NCBI GenBank assembly: GCA_012845835.1
Contig: JABAKD010000018.1
Location: forward strand, 8,781,759-8,845,758
Source: Undaria pinnatifida
Taxonomy: Eukaryota > Sar > Phaeophyceae > Laminariales > Alariaceae
DNA: 64,000 nt
Direction: 5' to 3'
Shown here: one piece after another, positions 13,701-22,734 of the stretch
Layout: each line of letters starts with the position of its first letter
Position numbering within the stretch: position 1 is the first letter of the stretch
Notes under the pieces: model-generated
What the model was told of the DNA's origin: nothing
What the model saw: the letters and a program-made list of their open reading frames with translations, nothing else
Databases searched by the model: none
Translations under genes and position numbers: made by a program

Positions 13701-14497
13701 GTCGGTGGACCCGCATGGAATGGTGGTAGATGGGGCCGGAGGAGGAGGACGAGGAGGAGAAGGAGGGGGTGCAAAGAGTCTTCTTCCGTGCGATGGTGTG
13801 GATTCTCTTCAGCAACGTTGGTGCGTGCATACAAAATCACTGCCGAACATGGCCCTCCCACTTTTCGCGGCATTTTGTTTTTGTTGTAAGACGATGTGAT
13901 TTCATTTTTTGACCGAACCCTTACCCTAATTATAGCCCCAACCCCAAGCAAGGGACCCCTTTGGAAGAATCTGGCGCGTCCGCCGGCCACCGACGCACAC
14001 GAATTGACGACAGTTACAATTATCCTGCTGCTAGCAATGTATGTGCTATACTTTCCGCGACCGACCGACCGACCGACCAGCGTGGAAATGAGGTCCAGGC
14101 CGCCAACGGTGCATACCAGAAAATAGGGTGCCTTGCGCCATGAAAACATGAGTGCTGCCGACGGAAACAAGCGTTACGGCCATCGCTGCACTTCCGCTAT
14201 CGTAGCACCTGCTGGACCCCTTGCACTTGCTGTCGTCTCGTCATGCTGAGGCATATATCTATTATAAGTTTCTGCTGCTCCAGAACATAACCGCTCCCTC
14301 CCCGCCCCCTATCTCCCCCCTCCAAATATGATGGAAACCACGATTGACAACGGGTTTGCAGGGAGCAGCAGCGCATGGCTGAAGCGGAAGACCTTAAGGA
14401 GCTCCCCCGCCCCCCTCAAGAGATAGACGCTCAGCATCCCCAGGGGGCGGAAGGAGGCGTTCAGACGGAGGCGTTTCCTTCGGCGGGCTGGATTTGA
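482..14497 (+). CDS. MYB-type transcription factor gene, 12 exons visible, 5' partial
   Basis: Spliced gene model: 482-662, 1378-1555, 2151-3056, 4703-4918, 5130-5201, 5476-5871, 6198-6563, 7647-7821, 9603-9894, 11434-11541, 12522-13820, 14362-14497. All internal introns are GT-AG and every phase matches its partner, which is the main support. About 1,440 residues are visible. Residues 1-65 hold the end of one MYB repeat ([13 protein letters not shown]) and a full next repeat ([32 protein letters not shown]), so the family is sequence-specific nuclear DNA binding. The third Trp of the last repeat is replaced by Phe (KNRFNS, split by intron 1). The rest is long, mostly disordered and rich in Ala, Gly, Asn, Ser and Pro, with short charged helical segments. 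The C-terminus ends SAGWI. The upstream half of the DNA-binding domain lies outside the window. R2R3 versus three-repeat type cannot be told. Confidence 0.88.
788..905 (+). pseudogene. Decayed tandem copy of the MYB R3 exon end
   Basis: Matches 571-690 base by base through the donor and into the intron (gtgctgtgcgargcccaagg at the start, aacgcagtgaa and the ctagtgggg after the donor). The copy has lost the frame: after LCEAQGGLG it reads into a stop, and the GRAEN codons are broken. It lies in intron 1, about 215 bp downstream of its source. Confidence 0.85.
1378..1555 (+). CDS. MYB gene exon 2: end of R3 and basic tail
   Basis: Acceptor gtatgtag, donor gtgtgg at 1556. The first base completes AG|A (Arg), then [14 protein letters not shown] follows, the expected exit from a MYB repeat. 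A Lys/Arg/Ser/Gly-rich segment ([18 protein letters not shown]) follows and may act as a nuclear localisation signal (inference). Ends in phase 0 with LIKRQ. Confidence 0.9.
1560..1960. repeat. ATTG/TTGG tetranucleotide array in MYB intron 2
   Basis: Degenerate (GATT)n from about 1660 to 1800 passes into (TTGG)n at about 1840-1955. The (NQPT)n frame on the other strand is only a by-product. The rest of intron 2 (1556-2150) shows nothing else. Confidence 0.9.
2151..3056 (+). CDS. MYB gene exon 3: acidic, Asn/His- and Ala-rich region
   Basis: Acceptor aaaccag, donor gtgaga at 3057; 302 whole codons in phase 0. It opens [20 protein letters not shown], then an acidic patch (SSEDDD), a repeated [15 protein letters not shown] motif, Asn/His/Gln tracts, a poly-Ala run around 2670-2725, and a folded-looking piece near 2848 ([14 protein letters not shown]). 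An activation-type region is plausible but not shown. The reading frame runs on past the donor to 3110; splicing is preferred because exon 4 is in phase. Confidence 0.85.
3603..3870. repeat. (CCCGA)n array in MYB intron 3
   Basis: Roughly 45-50 near-perfect CCCGA units from about 3633, preceded by inverted units (TCGGG at 3585-3620) so that the left edge can fold into a hairpin. Related short arrays flanked by a matching gacttttcactgg-like sequence recur at 15145-15229. The PTRPD-repeat frames are not genes. Confidence 0.92.
3871..4516. other. MYB intron 3 remainder, no feature seen
   Basis: 3057-3600 and 3871-4516 hold no coding signal or repeat I can define, except the recurring motif actacctggta at 3551. 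Confidence 0.4.
4517..4605 (+). repeat. Diverged upstream copy of MYB exon 4 start
   Basis: The stretch with gcaacaatacaatcttcttaa, cctcaatctcgattc and gccgcggaagtggg parallels gcaacaaatggtcttccgaa, cctcaacctcgattc and gccaccggaggcgg at 4715-4795. Confidence 0.7.
4703..4918 (+). CDS. MYB gene exon 4
   Basis: Acceptor ttgttcag, donor gtactg at 4919; 72 codons, phase 0 to phase 0. Encodes [17 protein letters not shown] and ends in a charged helix ([11 protein letters not shown]) that continues into exon 5. A diverged copy of its first half lies about 180 bp upstream. Confidence 0.8.
5130..5201 (+). CDS. MYB gene exon 5
   Basis: Acceptor ctactag, donor gtgata at 5202; 24 codons, phase 0. Encodes [18 protein letters not shown], a helix that joins the charged helix of exon 4 and the [14 protein letters not shown] of exon 6. 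Confidence 0.82.
5476..5871 (+). CDS. MYB gene exon 6: helix then poly-Ala/Gly/Asn region
   Basis: Acceptor gaaaaag, phase 0. Opens [19 protein letters not shown], then a CAG/GCA repeat read as poly-Ala (about 5565-5655) and an Asn/Thr/Gly segment. I end it at TCG|gtgaga (5871) because that leaves phase 0 for exon 7; the open frame itself runs to 5973. Confidence 0.75.
6198..6563 (+). CDS. MYB gene exon 7
   Basis: Acceptor cctccag, donor gtgcgt at 6564; 122 codons, phase 0. Begins [14 protein letters not shown] and ends with a well-formed segment ([19 protein letters not shown], then [11 protein letters not shown]). A Gly run sits at a long G homopolymer near 6402-6425, where sequencing error would be easy. 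Confidence 0.78.
7300..7696 (+). repeat. Tandem copies of MYB exon 8 5' part
   Basis: Motif aggatgtcaaactcccg...gagctygatggtgt...cagatggagttgtccag appears near 7300-7350, 7402-7440 (partial), 7476-7530, 7562-7600 (partial) and 7641-7696, a period near 85/170 bp. Only the last copy is in frame with the rest of the gene. Confidence 0.8.
7647..7821 (+). CDS. MYB gene exon 8
   Basis: Acceptor cttatag, donor gtagat at 7822; phase 0 in, one base out. Encodes [19 protein letters not shown] then a Ser/Gly/Arg-rich tail. Diverged copies of its 5' part lie upstream and of its 3' part downstream, so several near-identical splice junctions compete here. Confidence 0.78.
7755..8420 (+). repeat. Tandem copies of MYB exon 8 3' end plus donor and intron start
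   Basis: Units beginning gaagcgggaaggaggctggatc...gggccgycc...tcaggta and running to gggctagtattttggc occur at about 7760, 7965 (partial), 8155 and 8355, period about 190 bp. Each keeps a possible donor (caggta or caggtg). Confidence 0.85.
8495..8780 (+). mobile_element. SINE-like element, copy 1 (tRNA T-arm-like head)
   Basis: Begins near gccggtcgcccc; carries gtgagttcgagtcccac, a good tRNA T-arm and RNA polymerase III B-box, then a body shared with 26165-26540 and 32440-32720 (gactttwtt, gtcgacga, ggaggagg). Lies in MYB intron 8. Confidence 0.5.
8781..9220. other. MYB intron 8, middle, no feature seen
   Basis: No coding signal and no repeat I can match elsewhere in the window. Confidence 0.4.
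9221..9380. repeat. GATCTA-rich dispersed repeat (family C), copy 1
   Basis: Contains cctgggttggatctgtac, cacagatcctgcgcaac and a gatctaga-rich tail ending gatctgtccggcgtgtggat. The same order is seen at 60990-61205, and in inverted order at 33225-33490. Confidence 0.75.
9411..9520 (+). repeat. Decayed upstream copy of MYB exon 9 start
   Basis: ggcgggagattggggaaggcg...gcaggcaccgccgccggct...tgcagctacg matches 9610-9675. It retains an open reading ([14 protein letters not shown]) but lacks a fitting donor. Confidence 0.8.
9603..9894 (+). CDS. MYB gene exon 9
   Basis: Acceptor tttatcag; two bases complete a Val codon with exon 8. Donor gtacgt at 9895, leaving GG. Encodes [14 protein letters not shown], a Gly-rich stretch, then a strongly coding acidic segment ([20 protein letters not shown]) and [13 protein letters not shown]. 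Confidence 0.83.
10060..10440 (+). repeat. Diverged copy 1 of MYB exon 10 and its upstream intron
   Basis: gacag|CGTGCCGGGACCC near 10380 matches the real acceptor at 11433 with the same phase; the upstream aatactatgcagtgccggtgg matches 11290-11320. The rest of the exon is replaced by a C-rich tract and runs to a stop. Confidence 0.75.
10793..10945. repeat. 12-bp minisatellite (ATCATAACATCA) in MYB intron 9
   Basis: About 13 degenerate units of cataacatcatc. Confidence 0.88.
11090..11230 (+). repeat. Diverged copy 2 of MYB exon 10 and acceptor
   Basis: gtgacag|CGTGCCGAGATCCGTC (about 11174-11195) keeps acceptor and phase ([12 protein letters not shown]) before a C-rich tract. Confidence 0.75.
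11434..11541 (+). CDS. MYB gene exon 10
   Basis: Acceptor ggtgacag; the first C completes GG|C (Gly). Encodes [20 protein letters not shown] and ends at AA|gtgag (donor at 11542). Two diverged upstream copies keep the acceptor and phase but this one reads through longest and fits exon 11. Confidence 0.83.
11588..11765. repeat. GATGAY trinucleotide-type array in MYB intron 10
   Basis: Degenerate gatgatgat/ggtgatgac repeat directly after exon 10. Confidence 0.88.
11945..12790 (+). repeat. Tandem repeat (about 185 bp) running into MYB exon 11
   Basis: Units with gatccccttyccc...ctcggcatrcc...caccgcccaacc occur near 12342, 12526 and 12712, with weaker copies near 11955 and 12195. The array starts in intron 10 and ends within exon 11, so exon 11's 5' end is itself built of repeat units. 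Confidence 0.75.
12522..13820 (+). CDS. MYB gene exon 11: long disordered Asn/Gln/Gly/Pro exon
   Basis: Acceptor ccgcatag with G completing AA|G (Lys); donor gtgcgt at 13821. 432 whole codons. Pro/Tyr-rich start ([16 protein letters not shown]), poly-Ala, Asn/Ser/Gly tracts, then a run of SGQP/NNQP/NGQP/GGQP tetrapeptides (about 13351-13412) and GVGVGV. A second acceptor at 12699, inside a tandem repeat, is in the same phase and would shorten the exon by 59 codons. Confidence 0.8.
13821..14361. other. MYB intron 11, no feature seen
   Basis: Only a short (GACC)n at about 14060. No coding signal. Confidence 0.45.
14362..14497 (+). CDS. MYB gene exon 12, terminal
   Basis: Acceptor gtttgcag; the first G completes TG|G (Trp). 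Encodes [20 protein letters not shown] then [13 protein letters not shown] and the stop TGA at 14495-14497. The helix continues QQRW from exon 11, which supports the junction. Confidence 0.87.
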
Positions 14498-15144
14498 CCG
14501 CGCCTGTGATAACGCTCCTTTCCGCAGGCACAGGGCACGGGAATACGCGAGTTTTCGTATTTAGAATGCCGTGGGCTGACCGTTGTTTAAGCTTAAGAGG
14601 TTCCACTTGTTGGAGGTACACAAGATACGCAAATACGTGATTTTTCATCGTTGACACTTGTCGGACTTGATTGTAGGATAGCGAGACAAAACTCAAGTCG
14701 GGTGCGGTCTGATCACTCCTATGAAGAGCGCGCAGAACCTGTGTTGTCATGCTGCGTGCGTGTCATCTGTCTCCAAGCATTGAAGGTTGGGCGCATCTCC
14801 TATCCTTACAGCCTTGGATGTGTTTGTATGACTGTGTCTGTAACCGTCGCTTGTTTTCGACGTGTATTCCCGCTGAAGGCCCCAAAGGAGTTCAAAGGGA
14901 ACAGGCACACGTGCGGCTTTGTCCTTTCAGAGTCGAGCACACGATTAACGTGAAGTCTTTCATCTTTGAAGTGCTAAGGTTCGGCCGTTGCGCGACGTTG
15001 ATGGTTCGTTTGCAAGAGGCCCACGAGGTCGATGTATCTAAGTGTTTTCCGTCGGTCATTACCCAGCCAGGGTCGCGAAGTTTAAAACAATTTCGGGTCG
15101 AGCCCAGTCCGGCCAAGAGGTGTTCGAGATCTCATGTGTTAGGT
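14498..15144. other. Downstream of MYB gene, no feature seen
   Basis: Presumably carries the 3' UTR. I see no clear poly(A) signal and no supported coding region. Confidence 0.35.
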
Positions 15145-15229
15145 TGGGTCGGGTCAGGAGGTTTTTCAGGTCTCACGGGTCGGATCGGGTCGGGTCGGAT
15201 CACCCTGGCCCGACCCGACCCGACCCGTG
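15145..15229. repeat. Short TCGGG/CCCGA inverted array
   Basis: gggtcgggtc units on the left and cccgacccgaccc on the right form an inverted pair around a short spacer. Related to 3585-3870. Confidence 0.8.
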
Positions 15230-15311
15230 AGAAGTGGCCAGTCCCGAAAAAATCTGTGGTTTATTTGACATGGTATTGAACCGTACCATGGGGAGACAAC
15301 TGGGCGGGAAG

Positions 15312-15800
15312 GTGGGCCCGTTTTCCACACCAAGGGCGATGTTTTTATTTCTGCACGGGAGATTTTATTTTATGGGCGTTAATTTTTGAGGACATTTTAT
15401 TTTACAGACGTGTTATTTGTTGGACATTTTATTTCACGGACGTTGTATTTTCTGGGCATTTTGTTCTATGGATATTTTATTTAAGAAGTAACATGTTTCT
15501 CTCCCGTTCATCACGCCACGGTATCTCGGGGGGGGGGGGGAGAGAGGGGCGACTGGGGAGGGGGGGGGCGGAGGGCGGGGGGGGGGAGAAGAGGTAGACC
15601 CGTTTTCAACACCGGGGGGATGCAAAGTATTTTCCGCGGGACATTTTGCTTTGAAGACATTTTATTTTATGGACGTTTTATTTAATGTTAACATTTTCCC
15701 CTCCGTTTATCACGGGAGTGGAGGGACCTAAAACAGGGGGCAGGAGAGGGGAAGGTCATGGTGTCTGGGAGGGGGGGGGCGACTGGGCCGGGTCGGGGGG
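15312..15800. repeat. Tandem duplication (about 283 bp) with ATTTTATTT units
   Basis: cccgttttccacacc...ggacattttattt...tttatcacg...(G)n occurs at 15314-15590 and again from 15597. Inside each, a 20-bp unit (gacattttatttcacgga) is itself repeated. Confidence 0.75.
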
Positions 15801-16019
15801 TAGGAGAGATAGGGGGGGGGGATGGGGCCGTGGAGAAAACGTTTAAAAAAACCGGCACGCCTGTTATCTTGACGTTTGTTGTTGCGTTGTTGGGTGTCGC
15901 ACTTGAGAAATAGGGGGGCTGCACGCTCGGGTTTGGGTATCGCTAGTCCTGTCGTGTCCTCTTCTGTGAAGATCGTCATGTGTTTATTTGTCACGCTCGT
16001 GTGGTTTTCTCCAGTCCTT

Positions 16020-16690
16020 TCTTGTTTCTATTTTGGAACAATCGTCACGGTGATGTGCCGTCCCCCCACTGGATTCATTGGCACGGAAGCTGTCGTCGTA
16101 GATCTCGTAGAGCTCATGTGACGCGCAGATATCGTAGATGTTGTGTAGGTCTTGTAGATCTCGTAGATCTTGTAGGGGGGGTATGCGATAGCGAGTGGGG
16201 CGGTTGCGCGGTTGGTGTAGTCATCCCTAGCTCTATCATGTTGCCGTTTTGGAACAATTATCACGGTGACGTGTCGCACTCTCGGAGGTTCGATTGGTAC
16301 GGTAGGTGCCGTCGTTGTCGTCGTTGTAGATCTCTTAGAACTCGTATAACTCATAGGACTCGTAGATTTCGTGTTGATCTCTATGTGCATGCCTGGGCAA
16401 GGCAGGGTCTATCGGCCAGAGGTTGTCCCACACCTCGTAGATCTTGTAAATCTCGTGGGTATTGTGGATCTCGTAGCTCTTGCATACAGCGTAGGGGAAG
16501 CATATGATAGGGATAGGGGTGGGGTGCACGCTGGGATGTGGGTAAAGCTAGCCCTTTCATCTTCCCATTTTTGGAACAATCATTTACGGTGATGTGCTGC
16601 GCCGTCGGAGGCTCGATTGGCACAGTAGAAAGCGACCCGGTCGTCGTCATGGTAGGTCTTGTACTAGTAAGACTCCTAGAAATCGAAGAT
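16020..16690. repeat. Three-copy tandem repeat with GTAGATCTC units
   Basis: Copies begin at tttggaacaatcrtcacggtgatgtg near 16032, 16258 and 16571, each followed by a cgattggyacrg segment and (in the first two) 9-bp tcgtagatc units. Confidence 0.85.
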
Positions 16691-16849
16691 GTAAGATGTG
16701 ATAATTATTTTTGTGGCGTAAAAAAATATAGGTGAGGGGGAACGCAGAAAATAGGGCTTGTCGGCATGCATTTTATTTGTATTTTGTGCGTCAGCGGTAT
16801 GGGTTACTACAGTATTAATAGTAGTTTTCGCTTTTGGTGCTGTTGGCTG

Positions 16850-17350
16850 GAATATTCCATTGCTGCTCGTGGTATTGCCATTGTTGTCGTTGTCATTGTT
16901 GGTGTTGTTGTTATTGTTATTGGGGTTGTTACTGGTTCTGTTTTGGTTGCTGTTGCGTTTGTGTTGTTGCTATTGTTGGTTTGTTGTTGTCAAGCCTCTT
17001 CCGCCTATGAGTCGGTTGCGTCCCCGTTGTCGTAAATTTTCTGGCGGCTGCCTCTTCGCACGACGACGACAACTATTTTGTGTCTCCGATTGTTCGTTCG
17101 TTCGTTATTCATTATGACGTCGTGGTAACGTCCCGTCTCTAATTGTTACTACTGCTGCTGTTGTTGCTGTATCCGTTTTTGTTGGTGGTGCCGCAGATGT
17201 TGGTGCCGCTGTTGCTGCTACTGCTGCTGCTGTTGCCGTTGCGGTCGTTGCTGGCGCCACTACAGCTGAAGCTGCTGCTATTGCTGCTGTTGATGCTGCA
17301 CCTATCGTCGTTGCTGTCGCTGACTCCGCTGCTGCTGCATCTGCTGTCAT
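16850..17350. repeat. GTT/GCT trinucleotide-rich region
   Basis: Two degenerate trinucleotide blocks (about 16850-16990 and 17145-17350). Ala-, Ser- and Leu-rich frames here arise from the repeat. Confidence 0.75.
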
Positions 17351-17754
17351 AGCTGAAGCTTTTTGCACTGCACTGCAGACACACCCTTGCGGCGATGCTT
17401 GGTTGCAAGCAACTCATCCTGTAGCTCAAGAGGCCGATCGTCTAGGAAAATGTTTGCTTGTAACATCGTGATCTTCAATTTGCAGCTGTTTCATCATTGA
17501 CTGCATACAGTGGAGTGTGGGGCGGATTCGCTTGTCCTTGGATCCGGCTATTTTATTTTATTTTATTTTTCATTATTTTGCGTGTTCTGTGTGCGTGGTC
17601 TCGCATGGTTCATGATGCGGTTCTTGGTGTGCTGGGACATATGAGAGAAACATCAGCATTGCATGTGATATTGGTGGTGTGGTGGTAGTACCTATAGTTA
17701 TGCGACACAGATTTCACAGCGTGGCAAGGCCTCCCGAGAACCCCTTTTTTTGTT

Positions 17755-18070
17755 GTTTGTTGATTGATTGCGCTTTTGAGGTCAATAACGTCTGTTCTCG
17801 GCGTGGGTGGATTTTAATGGATGGGTGAGTGATGGGGTGGTTGAATGATGGGGTTGTTGGTGGAGGGGGGGGTTCATGAGGGGATGGGGAACGTGGGGGG
17901 GGTGTAATCAATGCCATGCACGGCCGGGGGCGGGAGCTTGTGACCATATGGTCTTGGATGACCGAGCTCTGTTTATTTTCGAGGCCATCGACGTCTGTTT
18001 TTCTTGTGGGTGGATTACAAGGGTGGGTGAGTGATGCTGTGGTTGACGAGGGGGGGGGGAGGGGGGGCTT
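17755..18070. repeat. Tandem duplication, period about 200 bp
   Basis: gtgggtggattttaatggatgggtgagtgatg at about 17801 is repeated as gtgggtggattacaagggtgggtgagtgatg at about 18004, both preceded by acgtctgtt and followed by G runs. Confidence 0.75.
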
Positions 18071-18084
18071 GTAATCGTATCGTG

Positions 18085-18330
18085 TATGGCCGCTAGTCCT
18101 TAGGACAATAGGCCCCCGCATCTCTACGATACCGGGACGAACCACGTCGGGTTTTCACCGACCCGGCAGACATCGCATGCACCCAGCGCAAGGCGTCGTG
18201 AGGCGTCCGGCGAGTCGCGTGAAAGGTAAGCTGCATCCTACTAGAACAACTTGTGGGGCGTACTTCCGCACCTTGTGCATACCTTCTTGCACATGGATGA
18301 CAGCTTCGAACGTGGGGGGTAGGGGAGTGG
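18085..18330 (+). repeat. Dispersed repeat family A, copy 1
   Basis: Core cgtcgggttttcacc with flanking taccgggacg, gacatcgcatgcacc and ctgcatcctact. Other copies: 49215-49350 (same orientation), 38560-38770, 38784-38900 and 39284-39395 (opposite). Confidence 0.8.
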
Positions 18331-18899
18331 GTGTAACATGTTTTGTCGTCTGTGTTGCTGTCAAGGTGAGGATGGGAGGCATGAAACTCATCCACCCATC
18401 GATGAATGGAGATTTAAACGGTGCAAGACCGCAACCTCTCCTCTGTAGTCTAGTACGTGTTTACCTGACCCACCTGCGCGTAAAGGCTTCATCAACTATT
18501 AATGAATAATGTTTTCACGCGCTCCCGCTGTGGTTCGGATTGTGAGAGTGAGGCAGCGACCTCCCTATACCGTAGGGTGCCGTCTTTATCGTGCTTATAT
18601 GGTCGACGGTCAAATGGTCAAGACAAGCAATAAATGAGTACTCTCCCCCTCCCCCCCTTCACACACCCCTCTCCCCCAAGCCCTACGGGCCCGTAACCCC
18701 CTCCCTCCCCCGATCTAGCGGATACACACGAAAATATACCTAACTAGTACGCGATTAGCAAATAGGCTTTCCGCAGAACATCGAATTAACGATAATTCGA
18801 CCACTCATCAAGGAGTGGGGATGAATGGCAATCGGGCCGATTCAATAGTTGTCGGAGAGGGTGCGTTCTACACTAATGGCTTCATTCAGTACAGTACTT

Positions 18900-19430
18900 A
18901 ACCCTTTTTCGGATATATCATATTAATTCCTGAAAATGCCAGACAGACTGCCTTTCTCGTTGCCCTCTTTTCGGATTTATCACATTCATTCCTGAAAATA
19001 CCTGACAGACTGCCTTTCTTGTTGCCCTGTTTATTCCGTTACTATTAATAGTAATATTATGTTGGCTGTGACCATGGCTGTAGGGTAGGGAAGGAGGTGC
19101 CCCTTTTTCGCTACTACCGGGTTCGAGCGAGTCGCTCAATCGACGAATGACTCAGCACCTCATTGACAATAATACGCTATTATACCTAGACGATTTGTTT
19201 GGTGCAGCGTAGCTAACAGACTGCCTTTCTTGGTACCCGGTTTCTTCTTAATAATAGGTTACCTGTGACCATAATGGCTACGTACGGTATGGGGGGTTTA
19301 CCCCTTTTTGCCTGCCGGGTTTGAGCCACGCGCTCGAGTGACTCTCTGTACCTCACTGACAAAAATACGCTGCTCGTACGTACATAGTAGGCGATTTGTT
19401 TGGTGCAGCGCAGCTATAGTAACCATTCCA
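18900..19430. repeat. Nested tandem duplications
   Basis: A 64-bp unit with cagacagactgcctttct occurs at about 18903 and 18966; a roughly 210-bp unit with gctgtgaccatggct, ccgggttygagc and cgatttgtttggtgcagcg occurs at about 19010 and 19220. Confidence 0.8.
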
Positions 19431-19848
19431 TCGCGGATTCATATCGTAAAATTGAACCAGCTTATGAAAGCTCACGACGGCAAAGGAGAGCACGGGGAAC
19501 TGACCCTCGCGGGAGTGACCCCCGAGTCACCACTGGTCTGATGATGCAAAAAAACAAGCTCAAAAGCGATCCCCCTACCGCATAGCTTTTTTTCGCTTTT
19601 CTGGGGGGTACTGTATGATATCATATTATAGGTTCCAAACGCCTTCCAATCAATGTCCGTTGGTCTCGGGCTCGTTTCATTGACTGTTACGTACGGCGTC
19701 AGCCGCAGAAACTTGCGAAATATGGACCACTCGCTACTGCTGCTCACTACGTACAACAGCAGTCAGTACTCGTGGATTTTCCATGCACCATTCTTATTGT
19801 TGTCTTGGGATCGCTGCAAAAGAAATACAATAAGATTAGGGGGCTGTA

Positions 19849-20912
19849 TGTGAAACCCTTTATATCCAGCCGTGTCCCATATCTTACGCCGTGTTAGGCT
19901 CCCAGGGGAAAACCATAACACTAGCCCACCCTGATGAGCCGTATATGCAGAAATATGGAAGATTCGGGGGATCATCGGTTCTACGATCTAGAACATGACT
20001 CGAAGATGCGGCTCTTCACAGCCTACTCCCACGTTCTTCGTTTGAGTTTTTCTGCTGTAGCATTTTCCCTGAGGCTTCGTAGCCTCGCAGGGTAGAGGTG
20101 TGGGAGTAGGTTGTGAAGAGCCGCATCTTCGAGTCGTGTTCCAGATCGTGGAACCGGTTCTTCCCCGAATCTTCCATATTTCTGCACACGGCTCATCAGG
20201 GTGGGCTAGTGTTGTGGTATTCCCCTAGGAGCATAACAAGGCGTAATATATGGGGTACGGCTGGATATAGAAGGGTTTCACATGCCTTTGAAGGCATGTG
20301 CGTATAGGAAAAAGGGGATGATGATTTTGCCTCGCGGAATTGAACGCTCTGCAGTTCGTCCGTGGCGAGTGTGGAACTACTACAAGAGCTTATCTAGTAC
20401 AAGTGAGTGACCAACGTGGAACCTGCCTAGTAGAGAAACCTGCAAAGGGTGGCCTGTGTCAGTAACAGCCCCTTAATCTTATTATACATCGCGGACCGCG
20501 GGGCCGGTCTGCCGGTCACCGGCGGTGGGGCGTTATCGCGCGTAGGCGAAACGTCGCCAGAAGTGGCTCTCTCTGTGCCCAACGATTGGGGGTCAACGGG
20601 GGCACGGGGCTCGGAGCCGTCCTGCCGACGACGCCATGTATAATAAGATTAAGAGGCTGTTACAGACACAGGCCACCCTTTGCAGGTTTCTCTACTAGGC
20701 AGGTTCCACGTTGGTCACTCACTTGTACTAGATAAGCTCTCATTTTTGTTCCACACTCGCCACGGACGCATTGAATAGCGTTCAATTCCGCGAGGCAAAA
20801 ACATCACCCCCTTTTTCCTATACGCACATGCCTTCAAAGGCATGTGAAACCCTTTTATATCCAGCCGTATCCCATATCTTACGTCTTTTTTGGCTTTCAG
20901 GGGAATACCATA
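19849..20912. mobile_element. Composite fold-back (palindromic) element
   Basis: Two overlapping long inverted repeats. First pair: 19849-20032 against 20099-20282, 66-bp spacer. Second pair: about 20213-20489 against 20636-20912, spacer 20490-20635, which is GC-rich. Arms are near-identical over long stretches. A perfect palindrome (cacatgccttt/gaaggcatgtg) sits in each arm of the second pair at 20279-20300 and 20825-20846. No coding capacity seen; resembles fold-back transposons. Confidence 0.85.
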
Positions 20913-21184
20913 ACAGAAACATCACAGCAAGACAACAACAGCAACAACAACATCACCAGCGGACGTATGGTAGATGTACAGGCAGCATGCATGTAGGTAT
21001 TTTAAATAATTGCTCCAACGTCAGAAGAGCTTGCTCTGCACCCTACACCTCTGCTTTTATTTACAAATAATAGCTTGCAAAGGTGAGGATCGACCCTAAA
21101 ATGTCGTCAAACTCACAGCTGACGTCGTTACAATTTTTTTATAAAATTGCATGCCTTGCTGTTGTCATTCATATTATAAAAATA

Positions 21185-22700
21185 AAATTACACTCCAGCT
21201 GTGAGATCAAAGATTTTGTCGAAACTCATCTTTGCAAGCTGTGTGTGATACTCCGATCGCGCGTATTACTGGGCGTGTGTCCTCATTAAGGATATAGGTC
21301 TGCGACTCCCCTTGAAACTACAGTGTAGCTTGTGCCAGGGTCAACAGGGTGATGTTAGTCAGTCTGTACGCGGAAACTATAAAACCTGTTTCTGAGGGGG
21401 ACACAATCTGACAGCTGTGGAAGGAAATCCATCAGTTTATCAAGTGTATCCTGTAAGTCGAATACCCGGTGAGGGGAGGGCGGAGTTTGTAAGGTCGTGG
21501 GGGGCTGGGTTTGAACAAGAGGGAGCGGGTGGGGGGGAAACGGGGACGGGCGGGGCAATTCAATATGTGCGTGGAAACTATAAATCCTTTAAGGGAACAA
21601 ATCTGACGGTTGTGGAAGGAATGCATCAGTTTATCATGTATATCCTGTAAGTCGTACAACTAGTGAGGAGAAGGCGGAGTGTTCGAAGGGGTGGCGGGGG
21701 GGGATTTCCAACAGGTTTATGCCGCATTGATGTAGGGGTTTGCTATACGCGTTGTGATAGGTCTAGGCGATGGTGCGGGTGGTGGGGAAGGAGGGGGCGT
21801 TGGGGGGGCGTTGAGGGGGGTGTTGGGGAGGGATGAATTGGAGCTACGGCATGGATGGTTCGAAATATAATGATGTGATATCAGTTGCCTGGTAGTGTTC
21901 ATTACTCTGGCAGATTTCGTATTTAGGTGGGGCGTTTGAACAAGAGAGAGAGAGGGAAAAAAAGGGGGAGGGGGGGAGGTGAATTGGAGCTACGGCATGG
22001 ATGGCTAGAAAGATAATGAGGTGATATCAGTTGCCTAGTATTGTTTATTACTCTGGTGGGGAGTGGGGAAGGAGGGGGCGTTGGGGGGGAGGGGGGGGGG
22101 GGGGGGGGGGGGAGGGGGGATAATTTGGGCTACAGCATGGATGGCTAGAAAGATAATGAGGTGATATCAACTGCGTGGTAGTGTTTATCACTCTGGCAGA
22201 TTTCGATTTTAGGTGGGACGTTTGAATAAGAGGGAGCGGGGGGGGAAAGGGGAGGGGGGGGGGGGGGGGGGGAATGAATTGGAGTTACGGCATGGATGGC
22301 TAGAGAGACAATGAGGTGATATCAGCTGCCCGGTAGTGTTTATTACCCTGGCAGATTTTGATTTTAGGTGGAGCGTTCCAACACGTTTGAACAATAGGGA
22401 TCGGGGGGAAGGGGGGGATAGGGGGGGGGGGGGGGAACTCAAAGTGTGTGCGGAAACGATGGACTGCGAAGCAACTGAGTTAAATCGACGCACGACGCGT
22501 ATGGAAATACGTGGAAGTGTGGTGAGCTAAATCTTTATTTTTCCCCATCCGCCGGAGGATAAAAAATATATATATACATATATATAAATCCTTTCAAGGG
22601 ACAGATCTGATGGTTGAAGGAGGAATGCATCACTTTATATCACCTTCATGGTATTGTTTATTATTCTAGCAGATTTGATGTTATTAATAGGTGTGGTATA
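21185..22700 (-). repeat. Dispersed repeat family B, copy 1
   Basis: Minus-strand copy of a unit found at 27345-28235, 30485-31860 and 52530-53500: cagcttgcaaagatgagtttc, atcttcgatctcacagctgg, gtcaacagggtgatg, and one or more sub-units with tgataaactgatgcatt, cagatttrtcccc and G/C homopolymers (G runs at 22085-22110 and 22256-22272). Confidence 0.85.
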
Positions 22701-22734
22701 CAACACGATTTTTAGGTGTGGTATACAACGTGTT

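Noticed and set aside
14749-15279. 176-codon frame downstream of the MYB gene
   Set aside because: Runs into the TCGGG array, has no recognisable domain and no codon bias like the neighbouring exons.
17105-17368. Ala/Thr-rich minus-strand frame
   Set aside because: Produced by a degenerate trinucleotide repeat; no start context or neighbours.
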